64,000 nucleotides of DNA from Mycolicibacterium sp. TY81 (GCF_018326285.1 NZ_AP023362.1:3472001-3536000); one strand, 5' to 3'; positions 29,780-38,382 are shown, numbered from the stretch's first letter. Notes: generated from the letters alone by a model not told the origin. Numbers and translations are program-made.

Positions 29780-30388
29780 ATGACCCGCGCCACCGCCAAA
29801 CCGTCGCTGCGAGAAGCCAAACGGCTCGAAACCCGCCAGCGCGTCCTCGATGCCGCGATCACCGAGTTCAAGCGCGCGGGCATGGCCGACGCCGACGTCG
29901 GCGCCATCATCCGCGCCGCCGGTGTCGCACACGGCACGTTCTACTTCCACTTCCCCACCAAGGAACACGTGCTGTTCGAGCTCGAGCGCCAGGCCGAGGA
30001 ATCCGCCGGCCGGGAGCTCGCCAAGTTCCTGCAGAAGCCGCACACGCTCGAAGAGGCCCTGACCGAGGTGGTCCGGGTCATCGTGGCCGTCGAACAGCGG
30101 CTCGGCCGGCTGCTCTTCAAAGACGTACTGGCCCTGCACTTCTCCTCGAACCGCCCGCTCGACGACGAATGGACCGACCACCGGGTGATCGTGCTGGTCG
30201 TCCAGGAGATCGAACGGGCGCGGCAATCCGGCGAGGCGGACGCCGACGTCGACCCGTTCCACAGCGCGGTCTACTTCCTGCTCAGCCTCTATGCGCTGCT
30301 GACCACGAGCCGCGGCGCGGACCAGATCCGCACCGCACTGCTGGACAACTTCGTCAACACCGCGCTGCGGGGTATCGCAGCCCGATAA
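29780..30388 (+). CDS. TetR-family regulator heading the NorQD-like cassette
   Basis: A 202-aa TetR protein: RQRVLDAAITEFKRAGMADADVGAIIRAAGVAHGTFYFHFPTKEHVLFEL is the DNA-binding domain with a good FYFHFPTKE recognition region. It is the first of seven genes in one direction, only 14 nt before the next start, which suggests that it is autoregulated and controls the cassette. Its C-terminal domain gives no ligand hint. Confidence 0.88.
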   Translation: MTRATAKPSLREAKRLETRQRVLDAAITEFKRAGMADADVGAIIRAAGVAHGTFYFHFPTKEHVLFELERQAEESAGRELAKFLQKPHTLEEALTEVVRVIVAVEQRLGRLLFKDVLALHFSSNRPLDDEWTDHRVIVLVVQEIERARQSGEADADVDPFHSAVYFLLSLYALLTTSRGADQIRTALLDNFVNTALRGIAAR

Positions 30389-30402
30389 CCGGAGGAGACA
30401 CC

Positions 30403-30501
30403 ATGTGGCAGGAGATCGCCCGTCTCGCCATCGCATGGGGCGCCATGGCCGCCCTGATCGCGTTCTGGTACTGGATGTTCTCGAACATCGGCACGTTCTG
30501 A
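30403..30501 (+). CDS. 32-aa single-pass membrane peptide
   Basis: ATG 30403 follows GGAGGAG by seven bases, an excellent ribosome site, and opens a 32-codon gene: one hydrophobic helix with many aromatics (AIAWGAMAALIAFWYWMF) and a short charged N-terminus. It lies 14 nt after tetR and 16 nt before the VWA gene. Too short for automatic callers, but the ribosome site and operon position make it likely to be real. Probably a small subunit of a membrane complex. Confidence 0.75.
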   Translation: MWQEIARLAIAWGAMAALIAFWYWMFSNIGTF

Positions 30502-30517
30502 ATCGGCCGATCCGCCT

Positions 30518-32041
30518 GTGTCCCGATCGATCGCCGCCGCAGAGCTCGAACGCGCCTGCGCGTTGACCGCGGTGGCATTGTCCGGGCGACGACGGACCGG
30601 GGTGCGGCTGATCTCCGGCGACCTGCGCCACTTCGGTTTGAGCGCAAGCCGTTCCGTCGTCCACGTCCCCTACCCGGCACCGGCGCCCGACTGGTCGCTG
30701 CGGACCTACACATGTGGTGTTGCCCTGCAGTGCGCACCGTCGAAAGACCGCATCGCGCAGTACCCACTGCACCAGTTGTCCGAGCGCGAACTCGCTGCGC
30801 TCCGCCTGGTCGAGGGTGCGGTCGCACTGGGTTGGGTGGCCGGGCGTTGGCCCGGCCTACTTCCCGAAGCGCGCCGGGTGCTGCCCGAACTGGAGCCGGC
30901 CGATCCGGACCTCTGTGCAACCGAAATCCTCTCCCGCACAGACATCTTGGCGCAGTCCCGGGAACGATTGCCAGATCATCCGCTGCTCGGCGCACCGCCG
31001 CTGAGCGCGGCCGCCACCCGCACACTGGCGAGCGCGATCCGGCGCACCCTCGGCCGTATGCCGTGGTCGTCAACCCGCTCGGACACCCAACGGCTGATGT
31101 CGATCCCGGTCGGCGGCGAGGGCGGCGTGCGCAACGCCAACCTGCCACCGGCCAGCCGGCCCGAGGACGACGACCTCGACATCCGGCCCGATCAACGCGC
31201 GGGAATCCCCTACCCCGAATGGAATTCGTGGCGTGGCCAGTTCCTGCCCGATCACGTCGCGGTCCTGGAACGGCGACAGACCCGGCACGACCGCCGCGGT
31301 GGCGCGTCGCCCGGCATCCGGCGCTGGTTCGATGAGCCGACCCACCGCACGATGATCAACCGACTGGAGGACGGCAGCGACCTCGATGTCGACGCCTACG
31401 TCGCGGCCTACGCGGACGGGCGCGCCGGGTCCCAGCAGGAGGCGAAGGTGTTCCGCGCCTTACTGCCAAGTGCGCGCGACACCGTCACCGCCGTACTGAT
31501 GGACGGCAGCTCGTCGCTGGGAATCCATCAGGGCCGGGTGTTCGACCTCGAATTGGCCTGTGCCGACGCGCTTTCCCGCGCCATGACCGTGGCCCGCGAG
31601 CGCCACGGCATCTTCGTCTTCAGCGGAAACACCCGCCACCGCGTCGAAGTTCGGTGCCTGAAAGACTTCAGCGACAACCACTTTGCGCTGCCCAGCCGGT
31701 CCGGCCTGGTGACCGGTGGATACACCCGACTCGGCGCACCCATCCGGCACGTGACCAGCCGCCTCCTGACCCAGCCCGCGCAGCGCCGGGTTCTCATCGT
31801 GATCGGCGACGGGCTCATCTCCGACGAAGGCTACGAAGGCCGGTACGCGTGGGCCGACGTCGCGCACGCCGTCGCCGAAGCCGACGAGGCCGGCGTCGGC
31901 GTCTACTACCTGGGCCTGGGACCGGTCCGGGTGGATCCGCTGCCCGAAGTGTTCGGCTCCCGTCGATCCCGGCGGATCCGCCGCATCGAGGAACTCCCCC
32001 GTGTTCTGGCGCACGTACACCGAGAGTTGGTATCCGCATGA
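30518..32041 (+). CDS. VWA-domain protein, NorD/CbbO-like
   Basis: A 507-aa protein. The C-terminal third is a von Willebrand A domain with an intact MIDAS: D329-G-S331-S-S333, T in GGYTRLGAPIRH, D in IGDGLISDEG. The middle has the NorD/CbbO-type YPEWNSW element and DGSDLDVDAYV. Such proteins pair with MoxR-class AAA ATPases to activate membrane metalloenzymes (NorD with NorQ; CbbO with CbbQ). GTG 30518; stop overlaps the ATPase start (ATGA). Cytosolic, no signal peptide. Confidence 0.85.
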   Translation: MSRSIAAAELERACALTAVALSGRRRTGVRLISGDLRHFGLSASRSVVHVPYPAPAPDWSLRTYTCGVALQCAPSKDRIAQYPLHQLSERELAALRLVEGAVALGWVAGRWPGLLPEARRVLPELEPADPDLCATEILSRTDILAQSRERLPDHPLLGAPPLSAAATRTLASAIRRTLGRMPWSSTRSDTQRLMSIPVGGEGGVRNANLPPASRPEDDDLDIRPDQRAGIPYPEWNSWRGQFLPDHVAVLERRQTRHDRRGGASPGIRRWFDEPTHRTMINRLEDGSDLDVDAYVAAYADGRAGSQQEAKVFRALLPSARDTVTAVLMDGSSSLGIHQGRVFDLELACADALSRAMTVARERHGIFVFSGNTRHRVEVRCLKDFSDNHFALPSRSGLVTGGYTRLGAPIRHVTSRLLTQPAQRRVLIVIGDGLISDEGYEGRYAWADVAHAVAEADEAGVGVYYLGLGPVRVDPLPEVFGSRRSRRIRRIEELPRVLAHVHRELVSA

Positions 32042-32829
32042 CTGATTCGCCATACCTGCCGGCCGGCGACGAGGTGACCACTTTCGGTCAGGCGTATCAG
32101 CGCCGGCTGCCGGTCATGCTCACCGGGCCGACGGGCTGCGGCAAGACGCGCTTCGTCGAGCACATGGGAAACCTGTTGGGGCGCCCCGTGGTCACCATCA
32201 GCTGTCATGACGACCTCACCAGTTCGGACCTGGTCGGCCGGTTCGTCGTCGCCGGCGGTGACGTGCTCTGGACCGACGGCCCACTGACCCGCGCCGTCAA
32301 GGACGGCGCCATCTGCTACCTCGACGAGGTGGTGGAGGCGCGCCACGACTCCCTGGCGATCCTGCACTCACTGACCGATCACCGTCGCACCCTCTATCTG
32401 GACCGGGCCGGCGAAGTGGTGCCCGCACCCGATTCCTTCCTGCTGGTCTGCTCGTACAACCCGGCGTACCGGCATTCGCTCAAGGACCTCAAGCCGTCGT
32501 TCCGCCAGCGCTTCGTCACCATCGCGATGACCTATCTGCCACCCGACCGCGAGGCCGAAGTCCTCCTCGGCGAAACGGGCATCGACATCGGCGCCGCCAT
32601 GCGGCTGGTGCAGTGCGCCAACAGCATTCGCCAGGCCGACGACACCTTCCATTTCGAGCCGCCGTCGACGCGCGTGCTGGTCTCGGCGGCGCACCTGGTC
32701 GCCGCAGGCGCCGACGAGATGTCGGCTGCCGAAGCCGCGATGCTGGCCCCGCTGAGCAGCGACGGCGCCATCAGCGAGGGGCTGCGCGAGATCGCCGCCG
32801 CATGCCTGCAACCGGCGGGAATCCGGTGA
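32038..32829 (+). CDS. MoxR-class AAA ATPase, NorQ/CbbQ-like
   Basis: A 263-aa ATPase with Walker A GPTGCGKT (30-37), Walker B ICYLDE (D96-E97), sensor 1 LLVCSYNPAY, arginine-finger SFRQRF, and a CbbQ-type C-terminal domain. NorQ and CbbQ use ATP to remodel or load their enzyme partner with a metal (Fe in NOR) or to free inhibited Rubisco. Neither norB nor cbbL is near, so the client is probably the membrane proteins encoded downstream. Overlaps the VWA gene by 4 nt. Confidence 0.92.
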   Translation: MTDSPYLPAGDEVTTFGQAYQRRLPVMLTGPTGCGKTRFVEHMGNLLGRPVVTISCHDDLTSSDLVGRFVVAGGDVLWTDGPLTRAVKDGAICYLDEVVEARHDSLAILHSLTDHRRTLYLDRAGEVVPAPDSFLLVCSYNPAYRHSLKDLKPSFRQRFVTIAMTYLPPDREAEVLLGETGIDIGAAMRLVQCANSIRQADDTFHFEPPSTRVLVSAAHLVAAGADEMSAAEAAMLAPLSSDGAISEGLREIAAACLQPAGIR

Positions 32830-32866
32830 GGACGAACACCTCTGTCAGAAAGGGAGTTTCACGGCC

Positions 32867-32995
32867 ATGAATGAGCAGGACCGCAAACGCAAACGGGCAC
32901 TGATCGTCTTCCAGCTGTTCGCCTACGGCTGGCTGCTGGCGATGTTCCTGATCCAGCTGCACATGTCGATCGTCCGTGGCTGGTGGTCACTGTGA
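32867..32995 (+). CDS. 42-aa single-pass membrane peptide
   Basis: ATG 32867 comes 37 nt after the ATPase stop, with AAAGGGAG ten to seventeen bases before it. The peptide has a very basic start (NEQDRKRKRA) and one aromatic-rich helix (LIVFQLFAYGWLLAMFLIQLHMSIV) with a buried His. The stop overlaps the GTG of the next gene (GTGA). The charge pattern places the N-terminus in the cytosol. Likely a small subunit of the same complex. Confidence 0.75.
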   Translation: MNEQDRKRKRALIVFQLFAYGWLLAMFLIQLHMSIVRGWWSL

Positions 32996-33681
32996 GTACG
33001 ACAGCAGTCCCGACCCTCAGCTACGACCAGCACCACGACGAATCCCGGCTGGCGCAACGACAAGCCGACCGCTGGCTCATCACCGGCACCCTGTTGATGG
33101 GGTCGATGTTCATCGGCTTCGTCGGGCTGCCGTTCTTCCTGCGCGGCGTGTGGCTGCAACGGCGCGCACAGAAGGCCGGCCTGTCGGTACGACCCATCAT
33201 CGTGACGCTCATCGGCTATCTGGTGATCCTCGATGCCGCCCTCAACAGCATCGGGTGGTCACTGGATCTGCTCGCCAACCACACGCTGCTGAACCGCACC
33301 ATCATCACGGCGTGGGGCAACATGTTCGACGCCGGATACTTCTGGCACTACAACGAACTGTGGATCGGTGGGGCCGGCGCACCGGGCGAGAAGGCCTGGG
33401 AAGTCGCATTGATCCTGACGGTGTTCACCATGCGCATTGCCGCCGGTATCGCGTTCCTGCAGATGAAGCGGTGGGGTCACCAGTGGCTCATCATCACCTG
33501 CTGGTTCGGCATCGTCATCTGGATCGGTTACACGTTCAACATGACGATGTTCGCCGACATCCGTTATGCCGGTGTGGTTTTCCCGGTGGTCGGATGGTGG
33601 CTGTACGACATCTTCTACATCACGCCGTTCCTGGCCATCCCATATCTGCACACCGTCAATCGCGAAATCTTCAGCGACTAA
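32992..33681 (+). CDS. 229-aa polytopic membrane protein, putative metal-binding subunit
   Basis: Not recognised. Five or six transmembrane helices: about 28-52, 67-93, 135-157, 163-187 and 193-221. Polar residues lie in or next to them: D81, N85, D92, H97, then D113-A-G-Y-F-W-H119-Y-N-E122-L-W, E133, N183, D189 and D206. Asp/His/Glu in this density inside a membrane protein suggests a metal site. It does not fit the D-x3-H-x12-H PmoC/AmoC metal signature, and it is not NorB or a heme-copper oxidase (no histidine pattern). The GTG at 32992 gives the 4-nt overlap; an earlier GTG at 32983 is also in frame. NorQD-like genes upstream mark it as the likely client. Confidence 0.72.
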   Translation: MSTTAVPTLSYDQHHDESRLAQRQADRWLITGTLLMGSMFIGFVGLPFFLRGVWLQRRAQKAGLSVRPIIVTLIGYLVILDAALNSIGWSLDLLANHTLLNRTIITAWGNMFDAGYFWHYNELWIGGAGAPGEKAWEVALILTVFTMRIAAGIAFLQMKRWGHQWLIITCWFGIVIWIGYTFNMTMFADIRYAGVVFPVVGWWLYDIFYITPFLAIPYLHTVNREIFSD

Positions 33682-33690
33682 AGGAATTCC

Positions 33691-34101
33691 ATGACCACCA
33701 CCGAAGCCGAATCGACAGCCGCCCTCCCCCTGGGCACCACGCCCGTCTACGCCAACATGCACAAGTGGCTCAAGCGCGGTCTTTTCGTGTGCCTGTTCGG
33801 ACTCGTCATCGAGGGATCGTTCACCATGCCGGCGCTGGCCGTCTGGTACGGCTGGCCGACGTTGTCATTCCGAGAGATCTGCAGCGAGTTGATGAAGGTG
33901 CGCTACTCCGATGACACGCTGGAATGCAAGTTCCCGTACGACTTTTCGGGTGCACCCTTCGGCGGGCCGCCGGAGGCCGCGGGCCAGCAGACCGCGAAGG
34001 ACACCTGGGGCGTGCAACCGGTGCCCCACTATCACCGCCTCGGCTTCCGCGAACTGGTGCAGATCCACGAGGACCGCCTCGCCCGCACCGCCGGTCACTG
34101 A
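33691..34101 (+). CDS. 136-aa membrane-anchored protein of the cassette
   Basis: Not recognised. The start is cytosolic (first ~30 residues), one transmembrane helix follows ([24 protein letters not shown], about 33-57), and the remaining 80 residues would be outside. The outer part has two cysteines ([13 protein letters not shown]) that may form a disulfide, a Gly/Pro loop and a His-rich end ([13 protein letters not shown]). ATG 33691 follows AAAGGAA, 9 nt after the previous gene. Probably a periplasmic-face subunit or electron/metal entry site. Confidence 0.75.
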   Translation: MTTTEAESTAALPLGTTPVYANMHKWLKRGLFVCLFGLVIEGSFTMPALAVWYGWPTLSFREICSELMKVRYSDDTLECKFPYDFSGAPFGGPPEAAGQQTAKDTWGVQPVPHYHRLGFRELVQIHEDRLARTAGH

Positions 34102-34103
34102 CA

Positions 34104-34156
34104 GGGATTTGTGCACGATTTTCCGCGGTCACCGCGGAAAATCGTGCACAAATCCC
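34104..34156. terminator. 26-bp perfect hairpin between convergent genes
   Basis: Positions 34104-34129 and 34131-34156 are exact reverse complements with a single-base centre. It begins 2 nt after the last cassette stop and ends 6 nt before the doxX stop, and would work as a terminator in both directions. No U tract. The stem is far longer than most; cruciform extrusion or a dispersed repeat are alternatives. Confidence 0.8.
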
Positions 34157-34162
34157 GGTGGA

Positions 34163-34537
34163 TCAGAAGGCGTAGGCGCCGAACCGGCCCCAGGCGACGA
34201 ACAACGCCAGGCCCAGCAGCACCACGTTGACCGCTACGTTGGGGTACTCCTTGCGCCGACCGTGCGTCACGATGGCGCCGACCATGACCGCCGCCAGGCC
34301 GACGGCGGCCAGCGGGGTGAGTACCGGGAGGATGTGCACGAGCGGCGGCACGATGAGGCCGATCGCGCCGGCCACTTCGGCCGCGCCGATCCCGCGGATG
34401 GCGTTCGGGTCCACGTCGGCGAGTGCGCCCAGGCCCTGCGCAACCAGCTTCTCCTTGGGCAGGGCCAGCTTCATGATGCCGCTTCCGGCGAAGACGAATG
34501 CCAGTACGCCGGCGACGATCCACAGTGCAGTGTTCAT
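34163..34537 (-). CDS. DoxX-family membrane protein
   Basis: A 124-aa protein with four transmembrane helices and the DoxX pattern: first helix ending FAGSGIMKLALP, then AAEVAGAIGLIVP. It is a small inner-membrane protein; DoxX proteins take part in oxidative stress complexes in mycobacteria but the role of this one is unknown. A CGGAC-TTTA-GTCCG palindrome lies in its leader, suggesting control by a TetR- or HxlR-like protein encoded elsewhere. Confidence 0.85.
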   Translation of the reverse strand: MNTALWIVAGVLAFVFAGSGIMKLALPKEKLVAQGLGALADVDPNAIRGIGAAEVAGAIGLIVPPLVHILPVLTPLAAVGLAAVMVGAIVTHGRRKEYPNVAVNVVLLGLALFVAWGRFGAYAF

Positions 34538-34591
34538 GATGCGCTCCTCAGGGCTGAAGTTCTCACGGTCGGTGACTCGACAGAATGAAAC

Positions 34592-34605
34592 GGACTTTAG
34601 TCCGA
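34592..34605. promoter_or_regulatory. palindrome in front of doxX
   Basis: CGGAC-TTTA-GTCCG, perfect 5-bp arms, in a longer imperfect repeat (GAATGAAACGGAC against GTCCGATTCAATTC). It lies about 55 nt before the doxX start and 39 nt after the amidase stop. The CGGACT-NN-AGTCCG form is common for TetR-class sites; a weak terminator of the amidase gene is the alternative. Confidence 0.55.
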
Positions 34606-34643
34606 TTCAATTCCTGGCGCGAACGACGGGGAGGGTATCGCCG

Positions 34644-36116
34644 CTAAAGCGGCGCGACGCGATCGGCCCAGGGCATCGCTTCTTCGAGTTGAGCGGCCAG
34701 CCGGATGAGTAGCGATTCACCTCCGAGCGGAGCCACGAACTGCACACCGAGCGGCAGTCCGTCCGCGGTCCAATGCAAGGGCAACGAGATGGCCGGGCGG
34801 CCGGTCAAGTTCGCCAACTGCGTATACGGCACCCAGCCGAGGTTCTTCTCCACCATGTCGTCGACGATTTTCGTGTACCGCAGGAAGGATGCGGTGCGGG
34901 TCTTGAGCAAGACATCGACCGCGGGCCGCAGTGCGGTCGGCAGGTCGAACTCGCCGATCTTCGGGGGCGGCGTCGCCAGCGTCGGCGTCAGTAGCAGGTC
35001 GTAGGACTCGAAGAACGTGGTGAGCCGACGGGCATGGTCGTGGCGCCGTTGAACAGCCGCCACGTAGTCGACGCTGCTGGTCGCGCGCCCCAGCGCGGCC
35101 ATGATCAGCGTCTCGCGTTCGAACGCGTCGTCGCGCGCGCCCGTCAGCCGTTTGGCATCGGCGACTTCCCAAGCCAAGAACACGAACCAGGTGAGCAGGA
35201 AGTCGCGCGCCAATTCACCGTCGTCGAACGGCGCCTGAGGCAGTTCCTCCACGTGGTGGCCGAGTTCGGTCAGGGTGCGCACCGTCGCTTCCACTGCCGC
35301 GAACGCCTCACGGTGCGGCGCCGGCGTGATCGCCGACGGCACCCGCACGCCGATCCGCAGCTTCGGAGGGTTCTCGCCCACAGCCGACACGAACGGCGAT
35401 CCGGGTAGCCCCGGAACAAAGGGCCCGCAGGCCTCACCTCCGCTGATGACATCGAACATCGCGGCGGTATCGCGCACCGTCCGCGATACCACTCCCTGCA
35501 CCGCTGCGCCGTGCATCATCTCGCCGCTGCCGGGACCGAAGGGAGTCAGCCCGCGTCCGGGCTTCAACCCGACCAGTCCGCAGCAGGCCGCGGGGATGCG
35601 CGTTGATCCGCCACCGTCGTTGGCACCGGCGCAGGGCACGATTCCCGCGGCGACGGCGGCGGCCGAACCGCCCGACGAGCCGCCCGGCGTTCGCGTCAGA
35701 TCCCATGGATTGCGCGCGGGACCCCACACCTCGGGTTCGGAAATGGCCTTCGCCCCGAACTCCGGCAGGTTGGTCTTGCCGAATATCACCAACCCGGCGT
35801 CGAGCCAGCGCTGCACGATCGTCGCGTGTTCCGTGGCCGGCAACGACTTCAGTGAACGGGATCCGTGTGAGCTCGGCAGGCCCGCGTAGTCCTGCCCGAG
35901 GTCCTTGATCAGGAACGGCACACCCGCGAAGGGACCACTGAGCTCGTCCGACGGCAACGCGGCGGGCACATCGCGGACGATGGCGTTGATCTTGGGATTC
36001 ACCGCTGCGGCCCGGTCCCGGGCCAGTGTCAGCAATTCCGCGGGCGACACCTCTTTGTCGGCGACCAGCTTCGCCAGCCCGGTGGCGTCGTATGTGCGGT
36101 ACTCATCGAAGTTCAC
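34644..36116 (-). CDS. amidase signature family enzyme
   Basis: A 490-aa amidase. The Ser-cisSer-Lys triad is visible: Lys in FLIKDLGQDYAG, the Gly-Ser rich PGGSSGGSAAAVAAG loop and the downstream GGGSTRIPAACCGLVGLKP with the nucleophile. Length is normal. The GTG at 36116 starts VNFDEYRTYDATGLAKLV, the usual opening of this subfamily; the frame runs on upstream but is antisense to the regulator. Substrate (aliphatic or aryl amide) cannot be told. Divergent from an AraC-type gene over 70 nt. Confidence 0.88.
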   Translation of the reverse strand: MNFDEYRTYDATGLAKLVADKEVSPAELLTLARDRAAAVNPKINAIVRDVPAALPSDELSGPFAGVPFLIKDLGQDYAGLPSSHGSRSLKSLPATEHATIVQRWLDAGLVIFGKTNLPEFGAKAISEPEVWGPARNPWDLTRTPGGSSGGSAAAVAAGIVPCAGANDGGGSTRIPAACCGLVGLKPGRGLTPFGPGSGEMMHGAAVQGVVSRTVRDTAAMFDVISGGEACGPFVPGLPGSPFVSAVGENPPKLRIGVRVPSAITPAPHREAFAAVEATVRTLTELGHHVEELPQAPFDDGELARDFLLTWFVFLAWEVADAKRLTGARDDAFERETLIMAALGRATSSVDYVAAVQRRHDHARRLTTFFESYDLLLTPTLATPPPKIGEFDLPTALRPAVDVLLKTRTASFLRYTKIVDDMVEKNLGWVPYTQLANLTGRPAISLPLHWTADGLPLGVQFVAPLGGESLLIRLAAQLEEAMPWADRVAPL

Positions 36117-36186
36117 CGTGTGATCTTCGGTGCGGCCGGGAAATCGCTCTTGACATATCGAGACACGGATTTCGACACTGACGAAC

Positions 36187-37218
36187 GTGGACGAGTCGAT
36201 CAGAGCTGGCGTGCTGCAGGACTTCGCCCCGTTCATCCGCGAACTCTCCGGCGACCCCGACCGGTTGTACCGGCAGAGCGGACTGGACCCGGATGCATTG
36301 CACGATGCCGAAACGATGGTCCCCCTCGACGCCGTCGCGCTCCTCCTCGAGAACGCCGCCCGGCAGCACCGGCTGCCCACGCTCGGCCTCCGGCTGGGCA
36401 GCCGTCAGGACCTGTCGATATTGGGCCTGCTCGCGGTGGTCGTGCAGAACAGCGACACGGTGTACGAGGCGACGGCCAACGCATCGCGGTATCTGTTCTT
36501 TCACAGCCCCTGCTACGAGTTGGTCATCGAGGACCCCAGCCCGCACCTGCCCGGCTGCATCACGGTGCGTTTCGACGTCAAACTCGAGCGCGCGGTCCCA
36601 CAGCGGCAGTTGATCGATGCGTACCTGTCGTCGACATACCGGATGGCACAGAGTCTTTCGCCAATTCCACTGCGCCTGCAGGGCGTATGCCTCCCACACT
36701 CGCCGGTCGGAGCGCGCAGCGCCTACCGTTCCCATTTCGATGCACCTGTCGCTTTCGAACAGCCCTACGCGGCAATACATTTGGAGCGCGATCTGCTGCA
36801 CGCCCGAATCCAGTCCATCAAGCCGCACCTCCGCAGCCAGGCGATCGCGTACATGGCCACCCGTTGTCCCGCAGCCGGACAAAGCCTTTCGGAACGCGTG
36901 CAGCGCACACTGAAGAGCACCATCGGAGCCAACCGGGGCACCAAGGCGGAGATCGCCGATCTGCTCAACATGCATCCGCGGACGTTGCAGCGGCGACTGT
37001 CAGACGAGCACGCCACGTTCGAGGACATCCGGGCCGACGTCTACCGGTCGGCGACGCGCCGGTTGCTGCTAGAAACCGAGCTGCCCCTGAGCCAGGTCGC
37101 GGCCGTCCTCGGCTACTCCGAACAGTCGTCCATGACGAGGTCGGTCAAGCGCTGGTTCGGGGTCACCCCGGCACAGCTACGCAAGGATGGCCCAGTGGCG
37201 CTGCTCCCGACGGCGTGA
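36187..37218 (+). CDS. AraC-family regulator (Arabinose_bd/OruR type)
   Basis: A 343-aa regulator. The N-terminal ligand domain has the LGLRLGSRQDLSILGLLAVVVQNSDTVYEA block typical of the arabinose-binding-like family; the C-terminal two helix-turn-helix motifs are NRGTKAEIADLLNMHPRTLQRRLSDEHATFEDIRADV and LPLSQVAAVLGYSEQSSMTRSVKRWFGVTPAQLRK. Probably controls the divergent amidase gene. GTG 36187 gives a typical length. Confidence 0.88.
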   Translation: MDESIRAGVLQDFAPFIRELSGDPDRLYRQSGLDPDALHDAETMVPLDAVALLLENAARQHRLPTLGLRLGSRQDLSILGLLAVVVQNSDTVYEATANASRYLFFHSPCYELVIEDPSPHLPGCITVRFDVKLERAVPQRQLIDAYLSSTYRMAQSLSPIPLRLQGVCLPHSPVGARSAYRSHFDAPVAFEQPYAAIHLERDLLHARIQSIKPHLRSQAIAYMATRCPAAGQSLSERVQRTLKSTIGANRGTKAEIADLLNMHPRTLQRRLSDEHATFEDIRADVYRSATRRLLLETELPLSQVAAVLGYSEQSSMTRSVKRWFGVTPAQLRKDGPVALLPTA

Positions 37219-37240
37219 GGCACCGGCCTCGGGCCAAAAG

Positions 37241-37534
37241 CTAGGCAGTCCCCAACGGATTGATGGTCCACGCCACGTACAGCATGACGGCGCTGACCGA
37301 CGCTGTTGTCGCGACGTCGATGATCCGGCTGCGCACGACGAGCAGGCCGGCACGGTCATCGGTCAGCAGCAGCCGCATGACCGCCGCGATCCCGACGCCG
37401 ATCGCCATCACGAGCGCGCCGCGGCGCCAGTAGCCGCCGACCACCAACGCGAACGCCACCACGAAGAACACGCCCACCGACAGGATCGGCCATTGGCCGG
37501 CGAATACCTTCCGGGCGAATTCCTTTGCGGTCAA
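37241..37534 (-). CDS. DUF3017 membrane protein
   Basis: A 97-aa protein with three transmembrane helices (about 15-33, 38-58 and 75-92). It starts with TTG overlapping the folD stop (TTGA) and is the counterpart of Rv3355c (97 aa), which has the same overlap partner. Function is unknown; the strict coupling with folD is conserved in mycobacteria. Confidence 0.88.
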   Translation of the reverse strand: MTAKEFARKVFAGQWPILSVGVFFVVAFALVVGGYWRRGALVMAIGVGIAAVMRLLLTDDRAGLLVVRSRIIDVATTASVSAVMLYVAWTINPLGTA

Positions 37535-38382
37535 GACAGTTTCGCCTCTTCAGCCTCGACCACGTTGGCCAGCAGGAAGGCCCGGGTCAGCGGTCCGACA
37601 CCACCGGGGTTGGGCGACACGTGACCGGCGACCTCCCACACGTCGGGGTGGACGTCGCCGGCGAGCTTGCCGTCGACCCGGCTGACCCCCACGTCGACGA
37701 CGGCCGCGCCCGGCTTGACCATGTCGGCAGTCAACATGTGCGGCACACCGACCGCCGCGATGATGATGTCGGCCTGCCGGGTCAGCGCCGGCAGATCACG
37801 AGTTCCGGTGTGGCACAACGTCACTGTCGCGTTCTCCGAACGCCGCGTGAGCAGCAGGCCCATCGGCCGGCCCACGGTGACGCCGCGGCCGATCACCACG
37901 ACATGTGCACCGGCGATCGGCACCTCGAAACGGCGCAGCAGGTGCACGATGCCGCGCGGCGTGCACGGCAGCGGTGCGGGCTCGTTCAGCACCAACCGAC
38001 CCAGATTGGTCGGGTGCAGCCCGTCGGCGTCCTTGTCGGGGTCGATGCGCTCCAGCGCGGCGTTCTCGTCGAGGTGCTTGGGCAGCGGCAGCTGCACGAT
38101 GTAGCCCGTGCACTCAGGGTTGGCGTTCAGCTCATCGATAACGGCGTTCAGCTCGGCCTGGCTGATGTCGGCGGGCAGGTCCCGGCGGATCGAGTTGATG
38201 CCGACCTTGGCGCAGTCGGCGTGCTTGCCGCGCACGTAGGCGTGTGAGCCCGGGTCGTCACCGACCAGCACCGTACCCAGACCCGGCGTCCGACCGGCAG
38301 CAGTCAAGGCCGCCACCCGCTTGGTCAGGTCAGTGAAGATCTCGTCGCGTGTGGCCTTGCCGTCCAGCGTGATTGCACCCAC
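37531..38382 (-). CDS. folD: methylenetetrahydrofolate dehydrogenase/cyclohydrolase
   Basis: A 283-aa bifunctional enzyme that interconverts 5,10-methylene- and 10-formyl-tetrahydrofolate with NADP. Signatures present: [24 protein letters not shown] (catalytic Lys in VRGKH), [65 protein letters not shown] (nucleotide loop) and [13 protein letters not shown]. The GTG at 38382 starts [16 protein letters not shown], which fits M. tuberculosis FolD ([16 protein letters not shown]); ATG 38391 is in frame too. Divergent from the OYE gene over 70 nt. Confidence 0.95.
   Translation of the reverse strand: MGAITLDGKATRDEIFTDLTKRVAALTAAGRTPGLGTVLVGDDPGSHAYVRGKHADCAKVGINSIRRDLPADISQAELNAVIDELNANPECTGYIVQLPLPKHLDENAALERIDPDKDADGLHPTNLGRLVLNEPAPLPCTPRGIVHLLRRFEVPIAGAHVVVIGRGVTVGRPMGLLLTRRSENATVTLCHTGTRDLPALTRQADIIIAAVGVPHMLTADMVKPGAAVVDVGVSRVDGKLAGDVHPDVWEVAGHVSPNPGGVGPLTRAFLLANVVEAEEAKLS

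Noticed and set aside
32992..34101. Assignment of the cassette membrane proteins to the copper membrane monooxygenase (AmoC/PmoC) family
   Set aside because: The metal signature of PmoC/AmoC and the typical TPSH segment are not present, and no PmoB-like cupredoxin protein is in the operon.
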